DNA of 64,000 bases, taken from the NCBI GenBank assembly GCA_022264855.1, contig JABYQU010000001.1:1488001-1552000 (forward strand), given 5' to 3'. Below, in pieces: positions 24,006 to 35,180 of this stretch; the first letter of the stretch is position 1, and every line of letters begins with the position of its first letter. A model generated the notes under the pieces. That model ran no database searches, was not told the origin of the DNA, and was given only the letters and a program-made list of their open reading frames with translations. The stretch is from Lenzites betulinus (Eukaryota > Basidiomycota > Agaricomycetes > Polyporales > Polyporaceae). Both the position numbers and the translations under genes were made by a program.

Positions 24006-26399
24006 GCCGACAGCGCGGAACCGAGGGTGCCGACGAGTTCACACGCGGGGGGCAAGACACACAAGTTGCAAGACGAGCGAAGAGCGTAGTGGTGCGATGC
24101 GGAGAAGAGCGAGGACGCATTGCCGCCGCGCGACGGTGGCCCGCTGTCGGTCGTGGCAGCGCTCGGTGCAGGCTCGCCTCGCGCGCGCGTAGGCGCCATG
24201 CGAATCCGTGCCCGACCAAATCGGAGTCGCGCGCGGGCGCGGAGGCGCCCATTCGCAACCCGATCAGCAGCTTGGGTTATGGTTCTAACTTGTCTGGAGC
24301 CGCCAAACTTGTCTGGGTCACATTGTGTGTCCTTGAACGCGCCAAATGCCTTATCGACGCGCCGAGGGCGGCGGGCAACGTCCCGCCCGGCAGCGTTGTG
24401 GTTGACGTCGGCGTGCGACCAAGGGAACATCCCCGTGGACGGGCAGCCCATGAAGCCGCCGGCCATAAGGACGTTCTCTTTTGCTCGGCAAAGTATGACG
24501 GGTATGTCGACTTGTGTGCTTGCCGGAACTCCTAAGGCATAGCTGACCATGTTCGCTTTACCTAGCCTCGACGGTGTTTCCCTTGTCTACCCACGGAGCC
24601 AGGCTGGCGCAACGTCAACCATGCTCAATTCCAGCCACCGACTCGCTTTTCTAGCTGGTTGTCTTGGCAAAATCTCAGCAAACATTGGCCTATGTTGAAC
24701 CGGGGCCATCTGGCCTAGCTGGCAGTAGTAGCTCTCATCTCATCTGAGGTTTCTTGCGTGTCCCCAACAGCGCGACCCGCTTTGTCAACACACCCGTCTG
24801 TCAGCGTGTGAGGCATTCCATATGTCTCCGTCCAAGCCGGTTTGACATACAAGTCTGCGTCAACATCTCGGAATTGGTGCCAGCTGGATATCTCTAACCT
24901 GCCGGCAGCTGGCTTTCTTGCAGTCTCGAACCAATCTCTCCTCTTCGCGTGAATCCATACAAGCTCTGAAGTGCGAACTCTGAAGCATAGAGTGGAAGCA
25001 TCCTCAAGGCCTCAAGGCCCTCTCCTTCGAGTCGCACGGTATCTCGTGTCGGAGGAGCGCATGTATGGGAGCGCTCGCGGGGGCCGGCGTTTGGCGGAGG
25101 TACTGGTAGCGTGCATACACATGTTAACGGCTCTGCACCACAGCTATAGTACTTTCGCCACTCGCTCGTCGGAACAGCGCACCCGTTCGCATGAGTTTGG
25201 GTGTGAGTCTACTGTGCCCACCCAAATTTGGCGCCTCGACGCTCGGCGACTGCCGTGGTTCGAATCCGCTCTCTTCCCCCGCCTCGCAACGTGAACGTCG
25301 AACGCGTATGACCACCCTCGCAGGCGTTGCGGCTCGGTGGAGACCCTATCTGTCATTCTCCTCGAGGCGTCTGTGTTCCAATGACTGGCGTTGGCTTTCA
25401 CGACGATCTCTGGCTCAGGGATGTGAAGAGACCACGGCTCGCACGTGTGGTCCGAGCAAGAAGCGTGTCAAGACTGGTCACAGCGGGCCAAACAAACAAG
25501 TTCGTCATATCAGTCTTCGGTACCTGGTTCCTTCCACTATCTCTGTTGTTGCCTAACTCGTTCATGTTCAACTTCTGAACTTCATCGCGGGAGTCCGTTA
25601 CTGCACTGCTATCCTTGTTGACACTATCCGGTTACAGATTCCAACACACAGCTGACGAACATCCCGCGCGGTCTGAACCTAATACCGCGAGGTATCCTGC
25701 TGCCTTGTCGTCTTCCCTGGGCGGGCCTGACTCCGTGAACGTGGGCGACACTTGATCCTCGACACGCTGCAACCTTTGCCATTCCCTGCCGAGGACCCGT
25801 TGCACAACCCCCAGCACACCCCCACACACGTTGACTTCTCTGCGCGCTACTCTGTGGATCTTCGGTGTACGGGAACGCGGATACCTCGTCTGGGCCACGC
25901 CTGCCATCCCAAGAAGTCCGCTAGCAGCCTAAATCCTGTCTCATTCCGCTCTCTGGGTAACTCGTACTCCACGGGACGCATTCCTCGCCTGCTGCGAGCT
26001 CGTTTCCTCCTCGTTCAGGCAGCCTGATCGTCCGCCGGCGATACGCGGCGCAGCTATGGTCGTCCGCGCCAGTGAGTCCGGTAGCTACTTTCATGAAAAG
26101 GGTCTGATGTCATGTGCGTAGGGAGATACAGGACTTCCGAGGGCTGCAAGAAGCAGTGCACTACTCCAAATGAGCGCGATAACATAGCTACTACCGGACT
26201 TCCAATGGCGCCCTGCTTTGGGGCTTCTGACGCTCCCCCTGCCCGGGGGCAGTTTACGGCCCACTCGAAGCGAACACACGCCCTCAGTCTAACGCTCACG
26301 TACTGGACACCGGTAAAGCATCATGATTCCTCTGGAAACGCCTCCGGACCTACTGGGGACGTTCTCACGGCACGGATCTCTGGTCCTCGGTCGCGTGTG
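24006..26399. other. Divergent intergenic region, 2.4 kb
   Basis: Lies between the start of the CRAL-TRIO gene (minus) and the orphan gene (plus). 24550–25120 is less GC-rich than its surroundings. A GGTTCGAATCC string at about 25256 resembles a tRNA B box but has no A box or cloverleaf. No gene is supported. Confidence 0.4.
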
Positions 26400-27668
26400 A
26401 TGACCTCAGCACTGGGGGCTTCTCCTCTCCGCCCTCTCACGATGGCAGAACCAACCTCCCGGAACAGCTCTTTCGCGTCCTCCCAACACGCTACAGACCG
26501 CTTCCCTCGTTCCACCCATCTGCTACGGACCGGCACGCCCAAGCCTGAAGCGGAGGGGGGGCTTGAGCGGCGCTCAGCCGCGGAAACCGGCCAGCCCCAG
26601 GAGGCTTCTCTGGCGACAATACCGGATCCTCCTGCGCAACGCGGAACTGGCGACACAACGTGCTTGCAGTCATGCGTCGCTTCGGACGCAGGTAGTACTT
26701 GGGGGCCTTCCTTCCGCCCGAGCTCTTCTCCCCCGAGGGCATCCACCCCCACACTCCCCGCGGGAACTCTCGCCTCTGTCTCTGTGTCCGCCCCCGCGTC
26801 CGCGCCACTACCGCTCCTTGGCCCTGCACTGTATACTATGGCGAGCAACTCTCCGACGACACCACGCACTGGCTCGAGCACCCAGCGACTGCCCGTCCCC
26901 ACGCGGAGGGCATCTGATGCCATCGCCGGCGACTCACGCATCATGCCCGGGACGCCCCTCTCGACCTCCCCCCAGAGCCAGGGCTCGAGCGAGTACGCAG
27001 ACGGCGGGGACGCCGACGACCTCCCGGACGACGCCCAGGCCGGCACGTCCGCCGAGGGCCAGCCCAAGAAGCGGAAGACGCGGCGGGCGGGGGTGGCGAT
27101 CACCCGCGTCCGGCGCATGCAGCGCGAAGTGCGCAGGCTCGCGGAGGAGGAGGAGCTCGCGAGCCAGCGGCAGCAGCCGCCCCAGCGCGTACGGCCTTTC
27201 CTCGCGATATTCTGCGCGCGCATGGCCGGAGCTCATATCGCCTTTTCCAGTCTCTTTTGTCGGGCGTCCAGGGCCGCCCGAACATGGGCCCCCCCGCGCC
27301 CGGCGCCCCTCCCCCGCTCTCGCTCCACATCCCGCAGTACAGCCAGCAGCAGCAGCAGCAGATGCGTGCGCTGGCGAGCCCGTCCACGCTGTCCGCGACA
27401 CGCCCGTCCGCGGCGGAGGGACGCCACGCGCGGAGCGAGCCGTCTCCGGCTGCGCTCTCACGTGCGGCGCCTGCAGCCGCGTACGACCAGCCCCCGAGGT
27501 GCGTGCCGCACGGACGAGTGCTTTCTTTACATCACCGCGACTGAGTTGTGCTGACCGTGTCTGCGTGCCCGCGCGCAGGACGGCGACGACGTGATCGTCT
27601 GGCGTCCGGCCGCGCCCAGCATCTGGGCGATTCGCCCGGAGGAGCGGCCGCGTGGCAACTCTGCCTAG
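26400..27668 (+). CDS. Orphan low-complexity basic protein with putative nuclear localisation signal
   Basis: I do not recognise this protein. The proposed exons are 26400–27188, 27251–27502 and 27579–27668, about 376 residues. The first exon is Ser/Pro/Thr-rich, then acidic (DDLPDDAQ), then strongly basic with a likely nuclear localisation signal (PKKRKTRRAGVAITRVRR) leading into a predicted helix (MQREVRRLAEEEELASQRQ). Exon 2 is Pro-rich with a six-Gln run; exon 3 would give DGDDVIVWRPAAPSIWAIRP. Two details are uncertain. Acceptor 27272 could replace 27251, and the stronger donor GTGCGT at 27499 would end the protein after PPRTATT at 27594 instead. The start could also be the methionine at 26442. 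It may be a nuclear regulator, but no DNA-binding domain is visible. Confidence 0.5.
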
Positions 27669-28128
27669 CAGCCTGCCTGGCGCAGGCCGTCCTGCTGGCC
27701 CCCCGTGAGTCGCGAACGTCGTGGTCTCTCCGCCGTGTGTTCTCCTTGTGCCCCGCTGGGTCGGGCTGGATGTGTCTCGAAGGTCCGCTGTCGTCGCCTG
27801 TCTACATATAGCCGAGCCGTCCGAGGGTCTGCGTCCCGCGGGCACACCTCACCTGTGAACGCCACTGTGCTCTCTCACCACGTTCCCTCTGGATATATCC
27901 GGCCATCGTCTCGTATTTGTGGTATATAACGTGCACCCGCTCCCCGCACGCCGCGCGCCGTCGCAGTAGTCGTCTAACGTCGTTGTCGTCATCATTCCTG
28001 TATGAGCTCATCCATCTGTACACCGCCCCCATTCAGATATCTAGCCCCGCCTTCCCCCGCTCGCGCTTTCATGGCGATGCGAGTCTATCTCGCGCATCTG
28101 CGCGGGCGATCTCCCGGCAGCCCCCAGC
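27669..28128. other. 3' flank of the orphan gene
   Basis: No gene seen. A C-rich stretch ends in CCCCCAGC at 28121–28128, which is the left target-site copy of mobile element 2. Confidence 0.4.
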
Positions 28129-28879
28129 AGGACCCCCGATTATAGTAGGGGAACCTACATCTCGACCACCCGGATTTTGGTCAAAATGTCTGCGGTTTTT
28201 GGGCCATTTTTCGCTCGAAATGTCTGGAAAAAATCAAGGTTCGGCCCCCTTCGGGGGCCATTTGTCCGGAAAACAAATCCGGGTTGGTACCAGGCTATAT
28301 ATGTCCGGAAAATGCGAATTAGGTTCGCCTAGGACGAAATTTGCCCGAAAAAAGCGCCCCAGTCACTGTAAAGCATAAAGAAAATCCCCACTGACCACCA
28401 TACTACTCAACAGCGCTTTAGACATACAAAACTGAGTCCAAATCGCGAAAATTCCGATCTCTGAAGCTTGAAGCTTGAAGCACAGTAAGTTCAAGTAGCA
28501 TGACTGCGCGGGCGCTATTGATAATATGCCTCAGATATTCAATCTCCGATAGTCCCATCATAAGCGGCTTGATATCAGCCTTTGTATAGCCTGAGTAAGC
28601 GATGCTAACCCACCTGTACAACATACTATGCAGTGTATAACAACCATTGATTGGGGCGCCTATGTGTTGGTAACCTCAGGAGCCTAGGTAGGCGGCTAAT
28701 TTGTCCGGGTTTTGATGTAGGTTACCCCATCGCGGCCGCCGATTTGTCTGGCAATTGGAGGTGGGTTGGTACCCGATTTTGGCCTATTTTGTCTGGAAAA
28801 AATCTAGCATAGGGGGTCCTGGCGGACCCAATTTTGTCCGGATACTGATGTGAGTTCGCCTACTATAATCGGGGGTCCT
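28129..28879. mobile_element. MITE-like DNA transposon, 751 bp, with TIRs and 8-bp TSD (element 2)
   Basis: Perfect 21-bp terminal inverted repeats at 28129–28149 (starting AGGACCCCCGATTATAG) and 28859–28879. They extend imperfectly inward: GGAACCTACATC on the left and GCGAACTCACATC on the inverted right end. The 8-bp direct repeat CCCCCAGC flanks the element exactly (28121–28128 and 28880–28887). The interior is AT-richer than its surroundings, has no credible open frame and repeats TGTCCGGA/TGTCTGGA near both ends. It shares its first eight bases (AGGACCCC), TSD length and internal motif with element 1 at 18617–19041, so both probably used related transposases. Its right TSD ends 31 bases beyond the stop codon of the Npy1-like gene. 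Confidence 0.9.
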
Positions 28880-28918
28880 CCCCCAGCCCGCGGATTCGAA
28901 GCCGCCCCGCGCACGCAA

Positions 28919-30559
28919 TCAGAGCTTCGGCGATTCCGGCTGGAAGCCTGCCCGACCATGCGCCCACTCGCTGATCAGCACGCCCGCGATCGCGCTCGTG
29001 GGCGGCATCTTGAACGAGGGCGCGAGCGTGCTGGGTGGCGCGCGCTCCGCCGCCGCCGCTGCGTCCACCGCCGCGCTCTCGCCCGCCTTCACCGCGTCGC
29101 CCGCGAGCGGGTTCGCGCCGCTCGTCTCGACCGGCTTGAGGTCCTCGGACGCGGTGAAGAGCTCGCGGTGGTCCTTGCGCGTGAGGATCGTGCCGCCGCT
29201 GTTGCGGAGCACGGCGAGGACCTCCTCGCGCGTGTACCATCGCGCCTCTGCAACGGCGCACAGGATGAGGACATGCGTGCGCGCGCTGGCATCTGCCGCC
29301 ACAGATGCGCTCAACGGTGCTCACCTTCGAGCTCGTTATCAAGATCGGTGCGGAGCGGCTGGGATGCGCTCGCCTGCGCGTAGAAACCGCCCATCAGGTT
29401 GGCGGGGAATGGCTGATGCGCCGTGCATGTGAGCGGAGAGCGACGACAGATAGTGCGCAGGGTGGGGGAGACGTACCCAGGGCTGGGTCGAGTGGTAGCG
29501 GACGTTCCACACCTTCACGCCGGCCTCCTCCCATAGCTCGCGCCGCACCGCGTCTTCGAACGACTCGCCCGGCTCGACGAAGCCGGCCAGACACGAGTAG
29601 AACTTTGCCGGCCATTTCTTCTGTGAACATGATGGTGACACGGTAAGCGACGGCGCAGTACGAGGACGGAGTGGGACACATGCGTTTCTGCCGAGCAGGA
29701 TCTTGTCGCCTGACTCGTCGACCACAGCCATGATGACCACGCCATCGGTCCGAGGGTGCATGAAGTTGTGCAGGCCGTGCGCGGTTGGACAGGGTTTCTT
29801 TCCGGCGTTGTCAGCCCATGGGAGGAGGGAGGAACACGACAACTTCCATCCGGCCCACAGCGAATGCACGGGTGATCCACACGAGGGGCAGAACTACGGG
29901 GATGGTCATATATACGCGCGTCCACGCAGCGCGCGCATAGAAAGCCGCATACGTACCTTGTTCCGCGCATTCCAGTCCGTCATCGTGCGCCCTGCCGCGA
30001 ATACCGCGGCTTCGAACGCGTCGAACCCACCCGCTGCGGCCCTCGGCTCCGAGAACATAAGCTTGCCGCCCTCCTTTGCGACCGCAGCGTTCTGAAGCGT
30101 CTCGTCCAGCGCGCTCTGTGCAACATCGGACACGTCGAGCGAGAAGTATGGAGTACCCTTGATGTTCGCGAGCACTACCTCCGCGCTCGTCTTGGCGCTA
30201 AAGTCGGACGAGGGAAGCGCGTCGGCGTGGTCTGTGCTCGTCTCGTGCAGCCCGAGGAACACGATCGGGGTTCCGTGTAGGCGGGCTGCTTCCAGCACGG
30301 GCACGTCTGAGGGGGCCAGTTCGCCCTCGCGTTGTGCCTGTGCAAAGTACGGCTCGGGGCCCAGGAGGGACTCGACGTCGCTGGTGGTGAGACGCGCAAG
30401 CGACGGCTTCGGCGCGCTAGAGGTTGATTGCACGAGGGGCTGGCCCTCCTTGAAGAGAAGCCATCGGGTCGTGGGTGCGCGCACGATGGCGTTGAGGAAG
30501 GGCTGTGATGTTCGTAACCAGGCGAGTCTGTTGAGCGGCGAACCTCCGTAAAAGTTCAC
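28919..30559 (-). CDS. Nudix NADH pyrophosphatase, Npy1/NudC-like
   Basis: Hydrolyses NADH and related dinucleotides; yeast Npy1 is peroxisomal. Exons 30559–29957, 29893–29684, 29620–29477, 29412–29325 and 29247–28919 give 457 residues. An N-terminal NudC-like domain covers about 1–200. A zinc-ribbon-like segment follows (FCPSCGSP, then LSC and KPCP). The full Nudix box is present: G-x5-E-x7-REL-W-EE-x-G-V, within GFVEPGES…WEEAGV. The NADH-pyrophosphatase signature QPWPFPANLM is formed by the exon 3/4 splice. Exon 2 appears to end at AAC before GCATGT, so intron 2 (29683–29621) looks like a GC–AG intron; no GT donor keeps the frame. The tail beyond the catalytic domain is about 85 residues long, Ala/Pro-rich, and ends in PKL, not a canonical SKL peroxisomal signal. 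Confidence 0.9.
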
Positions 30560-31603
30560 GTAGCTAGAGAAACGAAAGACGGATTTAGTGCGCGTACGTC
30601 ATGCCTGGACCGGCATGTTTTCAGGGAGATGCGACGCACATGTCTCCCATAGCGAACCGGGAGAAAGCGCGGCGGAAGAGTTGGCGGTGAATGGTGGCGG
30701 ACTGGAAGGAGGCAGGGAACGGCGGTTTTGTATCTTGACGCGATGCGGATGGATTACAGAGCGGAAGGGCTATCTTATTTAAGCCAGTCGCGTGAACCAG
30801 CGTTGGCCGGACGTCCGTATGTCTCCGCTGACCAGCGGCTTACTCACGGGTTGCGTGAGGACCGAGTGTATGCGTTCGCCTACGGCTACTGTAGACGGTG
30901 CGGAAGTGGAGAGCTGATTGCACACTGCGGAGACAAATTTATCGGACTGGGTGAACGCGACACGCTGAATGACGGGGAGAAGGAGGCCTTGGACGACGGC
31001 AGCCCCGAGCTCGTCGGCGGCGGAGCGTGCCGGGCCGCGCGTGCCGGAGTACAAGCGGCGTGGATTGGAGCCGGTGGCTGAGAACAGTTGAAAGCTTGTT
31101 CACAACGTCCATGCGCGATAAGCCTGAGACGGTGCGTATGGTGCATCGGACGCTTTCGTCCCGAACAGCGCTCAGCGACGTTCAGCTCACTCAACCTGCG
31201 TACAGCTCTGTTCAACAAGGGTCGGCCTCCATATAGCAACGTCGAGATGGCGACGGAGCAAGAAGAGAGTGACAGGATCAATATCAGATGGATCCTCTCC
31301 CGCGGGCGTCGTTCTCGGTGCCTTGGCGCCTTGCTCCTTGGACTTTTGTCGCGCCGCCACTAGCGCGCCCAGGTTGAATGCCTATATAACCTCCAGGCCC
31401 GCCGCCTTTCTTTCTCCACCCCACCAGCTGGAACGGTTCTCATCTCTCTCTCTACGCCGGGCGTACCATTACAGACGCGAGCTTGACGCAGCGCTCACTC
31501 TCTTTGCTTTTCTTTTCTCGCGCACCGTCATTGCCTACAAGCTCCCCTTTCAGGCCAAACTCAAAGTCACGACACGACCCCCCACTAACCTCATAGTATC
31601 ACC
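30560..31603. other. Divergent region between the Npy1-like and secreted-protein genes
   Basis: Carries the promoter of the secreted-protein gene. From about 30945 onward it is the upstream arm of a duplication shared with 34065–34793. The 91-codon minus frame at 30779–31054 has fairly protein-like composition but no homologue I recognise and no conserved frame in the duplicate. Confidence 0.45.
31383..31389 (+). promoter_or_regulatory. TATA box of the secreted-protein gene
   Basis: TATATAA, about 220 bases before the start codon. It is conserved at the same relative place in the duplicate (34589–34595), which supports function. Confidence 0.7.
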
Positions 31604-32675
31604 ATGAAGTTCTCCACCGTCGTCCTCTCCGCCGCCGCCATCGCCGTGTCTGTCTCCTCCCGCCCGATCTCGAGGAGAGATGTCAACCCCGACCTTGTTC
31701 CCCAGTTCGGCGTCACTGCCGGTGTCAACCCCGATGGCACTGGGTACGTTCCACACGCGTTCTTGCACCTCCGCGACGCGTCGACTCACGACGTCCTGCA
31801 GAAACTGCGATGGTATCATTGTTGATGGCAAGCCCGCCCTCATCCCCTGCCAATGCCCTCCCCCGCGCGACCAGTTCATTCAGGTTCGTCCGTTCGACTG
31901 TGGTTGACTTTTCGTTTCTGCGCTAAACGTGAATTTTCGTGCCCACTTTAGCTCTTGAACCAGAACCTGGCAGCGGGCCATGTTGTCAACAACCCGTCCG
32001 TCGGCATCTCCTTCCCTGAGGACAACTCCAAGGCGTCTCAGCTCGCCCGTTTCACTGCGGCGACCGTTACGCTCCAGAACATTGTCGGGCCCGGCCAAGG
32101 TTGCCCCCAAGTGTCCACCACTTTCTCCGCCCAAGTTGCAGCTATTGTGGCAGCTCCGGACCCGTCAGCCGCCCCTGCCTCTCCCCCGCCCGCCACTACC
32201 GAGGCTCCGCCTCCCGCTACGACCTCGCAGGCTGCAGCTCCTTCTACGTCCGCCGCCCCAGCATCAGGCGGCGTAGACCCGAGCCTGGTTCCCGACTTTG
32301 GCGTCGTCGCCGGGACCTCCCCGGACGGTCACGGTAACTGCAAGGGTGTCAACAACATTGACATCCCCTGCGCGTGCCCGCCCCCGCGCGACCAGTTCAT
32401 TGCCGTACGCGACATTTTTGCGTCTACTATCTGAGTGGACCAACTGACATACAACCCCACAGTCGTTGAACGCGAACGTCGCGGTCGGCCACGCAGTCCA
32501 CAACCCGACCGTCTCGCTCTCGTTCCCGACTAGCAACAGCAAGGGCGACCAGCAGGCGCGCATCAACGCCCTTCTCGTCACCCTCCAGAACATCAACGGC
32601 CCCGGCCAGGGCTGCCCCGCGGTGTCGACCGTGTACGGCCAGCTCCAGCAGCAGATCAACGCGCTCCCCAACTGA
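31604..32675 (+). CDS. Secreted protein with two tandem Cys-containing domains
   Basis: Exons 31604–31743, 31802–31883, 31952–32404 and 32463–32675 give 295 residues. A signal peptide (MKFSTVVLSAAAIAVSVSS) is followed by RPISRR, a possible propeptide site. Two copies of one domain follow. Each runs from VNPDLVPQFGV/VDPSLVPDFGV, through a CPPPRDQFI motif, to LNxNxAxGHxVxNP, SFPxxNSK and LQNIxGPGQGCP. Each copy has the same four Cys positions. A Pro/Ala/Thr-rich linker, probably O-glycosylated, separates them. Introns interrupt both domains at the same place, right after DQFIQ/DQFIA, so the gene arose by internal duplication. I know the family only as hypothetical secreted proteins of Agaricomycetes and can assign no function. 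Confidence 0.85.
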
Positions 32676-34064
32676 GCGCGCCCGGCCAGGTGGTGCAGTC
32701 AGGGAGGGATTGTGTGGATATTACTATACCCGGGATACCCAGAGGATGGTCGCAGCGGCGGCCCGCGCGTGCGTGGTGTCTTCGTCGCTGTCGTGCTGCG
32801 CCGTGCGCGGTGTGCTTGTTTGTATGCTCCTATCCGAATCGACGGGTGCCAGACACCCCGTTCCAGCTGTCTACGTTTATATAGCGCGTGTGCGCCCGCG
32901 TGAAAGTTCCGCCCTCGGGTTGCAACCCATTCTTAGTCCACGCCGGTAGATAAGCGCCCTCATGGCCACTCTTGGAGGTTGCCACAAAGTACTGTCATTC
33001 TCATGTTCTCACACAATATTAGCAACCCTACAACTCTGCCCGGCCTCTTTGGACGACAGGGATCAGCGACTCAGAACTGACGATGGAGATCAAGACCATT
33101 GTCAACCGGTGCATACAGTAGATGATTACTACATACTAACGATGCATGCATATATTCCCTTCGCGTGAGTACGTTCTATCTTGCTCGATATTAACTTTTT
33201 GCTGATCGTGGGCTGTATCTGTGATATACTGAGCTAGAGTAAATGTTATCTCAAAGCCAAGTACTAGCAACCTTTACGTCAAACACTCGGACCTTCCTCA
33301 CGCCCGGCGAATCAGCCGCGTTGCATCTGAAAAGGGCGACGACAGCCACAATGCGCCCATTCCTTAGCTAGGCTTACTAATTCCGTGTCAGATAATTCCT
33401 GAAAGCGACAATCGAGGCTGGCACGAATATTCACTCCTAGGCGACCTTGGTACTACTAGTTGGATCGTCTCATGGGTTCCGCTCTCATCATGGCGAAGCA
33501 ATCCAATAAGCCCCTGCAGGCCCAGAACGGTCGTAGACACCCGGTCGTCGCATGGTCACTCGAAGGAATGCTCGCCGGGAGCGTCATCTGGAACTTGCGC
33601 GCGTGCTTGTAGTAGGAGACTGCAGATTCATCAATGCAAACTGACGGTAATGTTTACTCACTCACATCCTACTATAGCCACTTGCAATTACACTCTGCCC
33701 CTTCACTGTAAACTCCATGGCCGACGAGCGGATGGGATACAGCCTGACACAATTCAACAGCGCGATCCCTAACGGCAGGCCGTCAACACTCTGGTGGATA
33801 TGATTCAAGTTTGCCAGTGGTACCAGTAACAGGTAACCATCATACTATGCGATTTCACAACTGCGTCCATGCTCATCCTGTGTTATATGGGGCTACTCGA
33901 AATTCACATCTACCCGTCCGATATTGTTCCATGGACCGAGTCAATCAGGATTTATGGCCTCGCCCTGACGGTCTCGATGATGATGAGTTTTTTTTGGATG
34001 TTCTGCAGGCTCCGAAGCCGCACAAAACTTCTCGACCTTACTACAGGCCGTATACTCCGCCGAG
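32676..34064. other. Spacer between the two duplicated copies
   Basis: The first 265 bases belong to the 3' flank of copy A. The remainder is AT-richer than average. The overlapping frames at 33811–34080 lack recognisable content. No gene or RNA is supported. Confidence 0.45.
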
Positions 34065-34588
34065 GATAATCGGACAGTGACTAATTGGCGAGCGACGAGC
34101 GACAAAAACGGAAAGCAGCTGAGGATACCTTGGACGACGGCATCTCGGACCTCGGAGGCTCGTCGTCAGCGGCGATGCCGGGTGCCGGGTAACAGTGAAT
34201 ATCCGGCGTGGATCGGACCCGTAGGCGTGTGCTGGTGTAAGTTGCGAGTGAACGAGAAGTTGAAAGCTTGTTCATAAGTATTGTCCATACGCGACAGGAG
34301 GGTGCATATGGTGGACCGGAAGCTCTTGTTGACGCTTTGAATCTGGACAGTGCTCAATGACCTTCAGCTCCCGCAAGCTCACCTATGATCCACCTACACA
34401 GGCCTTGAAGGAACAGGGTCGGGAGTCCGATGGTAACGGCGCAAATCCACTGACAGCATACCAGGATCCAAGTTACTCGGATGGATTTTCTTCTGGGCGT
34501 CCTTCTCGGTACCTCGGCCCCCAGGCCCGCTTGCCACTACTTGGACTTTTGTCGCGCCGACACTGCCAGTGGTCCGCTATGGAACGCC

Positions 34589-34595
34589 TATATAA
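34589..34595 (+). promoter_or_regulatory. TATA box of the decayed copy
   Basis: TATATAA in GCCTATATAACCCC, 205 bases before the ATG, matching the box at 31383–31389. Confidence 0.6.
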
Positions 34596-34793
34596 CCCCC
34601 AGGACGACCGCCATTTATCTTCCAGCCTCATCAACCGGAGAATTTTCAATCACTCGCTCTACTACATCAACCTTTACGAAGGTGAGCTTGACTCAGTGCT
34701 CACCCTCTATGCGCACCGTCATCCCTTACAAATGACATTTCCTAGGACGAATTTAAAGGCCGACACGACCTCTCAGTGACCTGTAGTATCATC

Positions 34794-35180
34794 ATGAAGT
34801 TCTCCATCGTCGTCCTCTGCGCATCCGCCCTCGCAGTCTCCGTCTCCTCCCACCCGATCTCTAGGAGCGATGTCAGCTCCGACCTTATTTCTCAGGCCGG
34901 CGTCGTTGCCGGTGTCAACCCCGATGGCACTGAGTATGTCCCACACGCGCTCTTACACCTCTGCGACGCGTTAAGCTAATAACGTTTTGCAGCAGTTACG
35001 ATGGTATCATCGGTGCTGACGGCAAGCTTGCCCTCAAACCTAAGGATGACTCCTCCCAAGGAACCAGTTCATCGCTGCCCGGGTACGCGACATCCCTTGC
35101 ACCTGAGAATTTGAGTGTACTAATTGACATGTGTGCTCGCAGTTGTAATGGTCAGGTTGCCAGTTTGTGTGTGCCAGTGT
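34794..35180 (+). pseudogene. Decayed copy of the two-domain secreted-protein gene
   Basis: Begins with MKFSIVVLCASALAVSVSS, close to the signal peptide of the intact gene at 31604, and continues as HPISRSDVSSDLI…VAGVNPDG. The first splice sites are still recognisable (GTATGT near 34933, TTGCAG near 34991). After that the frame no longer gives the conserved CPCPPPRDQF region. The sequence aligns by eye as exon 2 of domain 1 joined to the end of domain 2, consistent with loss of the middle by recombination between the internal repeats, then small frameshifts. Termination comes near 35180. A short secreted peptide could still be made, but loss of the cysteines argues against function. Confidence 0.75.

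Larger units (their letters stand above)
30945..32940 (+). repeat. Tandem duplication, copy A
   Basis: A roughly 2-kb unit containing promoter, gene and 3' flank of the secreted protein. It matches copy B (34065–35430) at many interrupted places: CCTTGGACGACGGC, AGTTGAAAGCTTGTTCA, GGACTTTTGTCGCGCCG, the CCTATATAAC box, the start of the coding sequence, GACGGGTGCCAGAC and CGCCCGCGTGAAAGTT, all in the same order. The boundaries are approximate. Confidence 0.85.

Noticed and set aside
25245..25275. GGTTCGAATCC resembling a tRNA B box
   Set aside because: No A box, no acceptor stem and only four weak pairs in the T stem; not a tRNA.
18617..28879. The two inverted-repeat elements as ends of one 10-kb transposon
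   Set aside because: Each has its own complete TIR pair and its own distinct TSD, so they are separate insertions.
30779..31054. 91-codon minus frame upstream of the Npy1-like gene
   Set aside because: The frame is not preserved in the duplicated copy B and no family is recognised.
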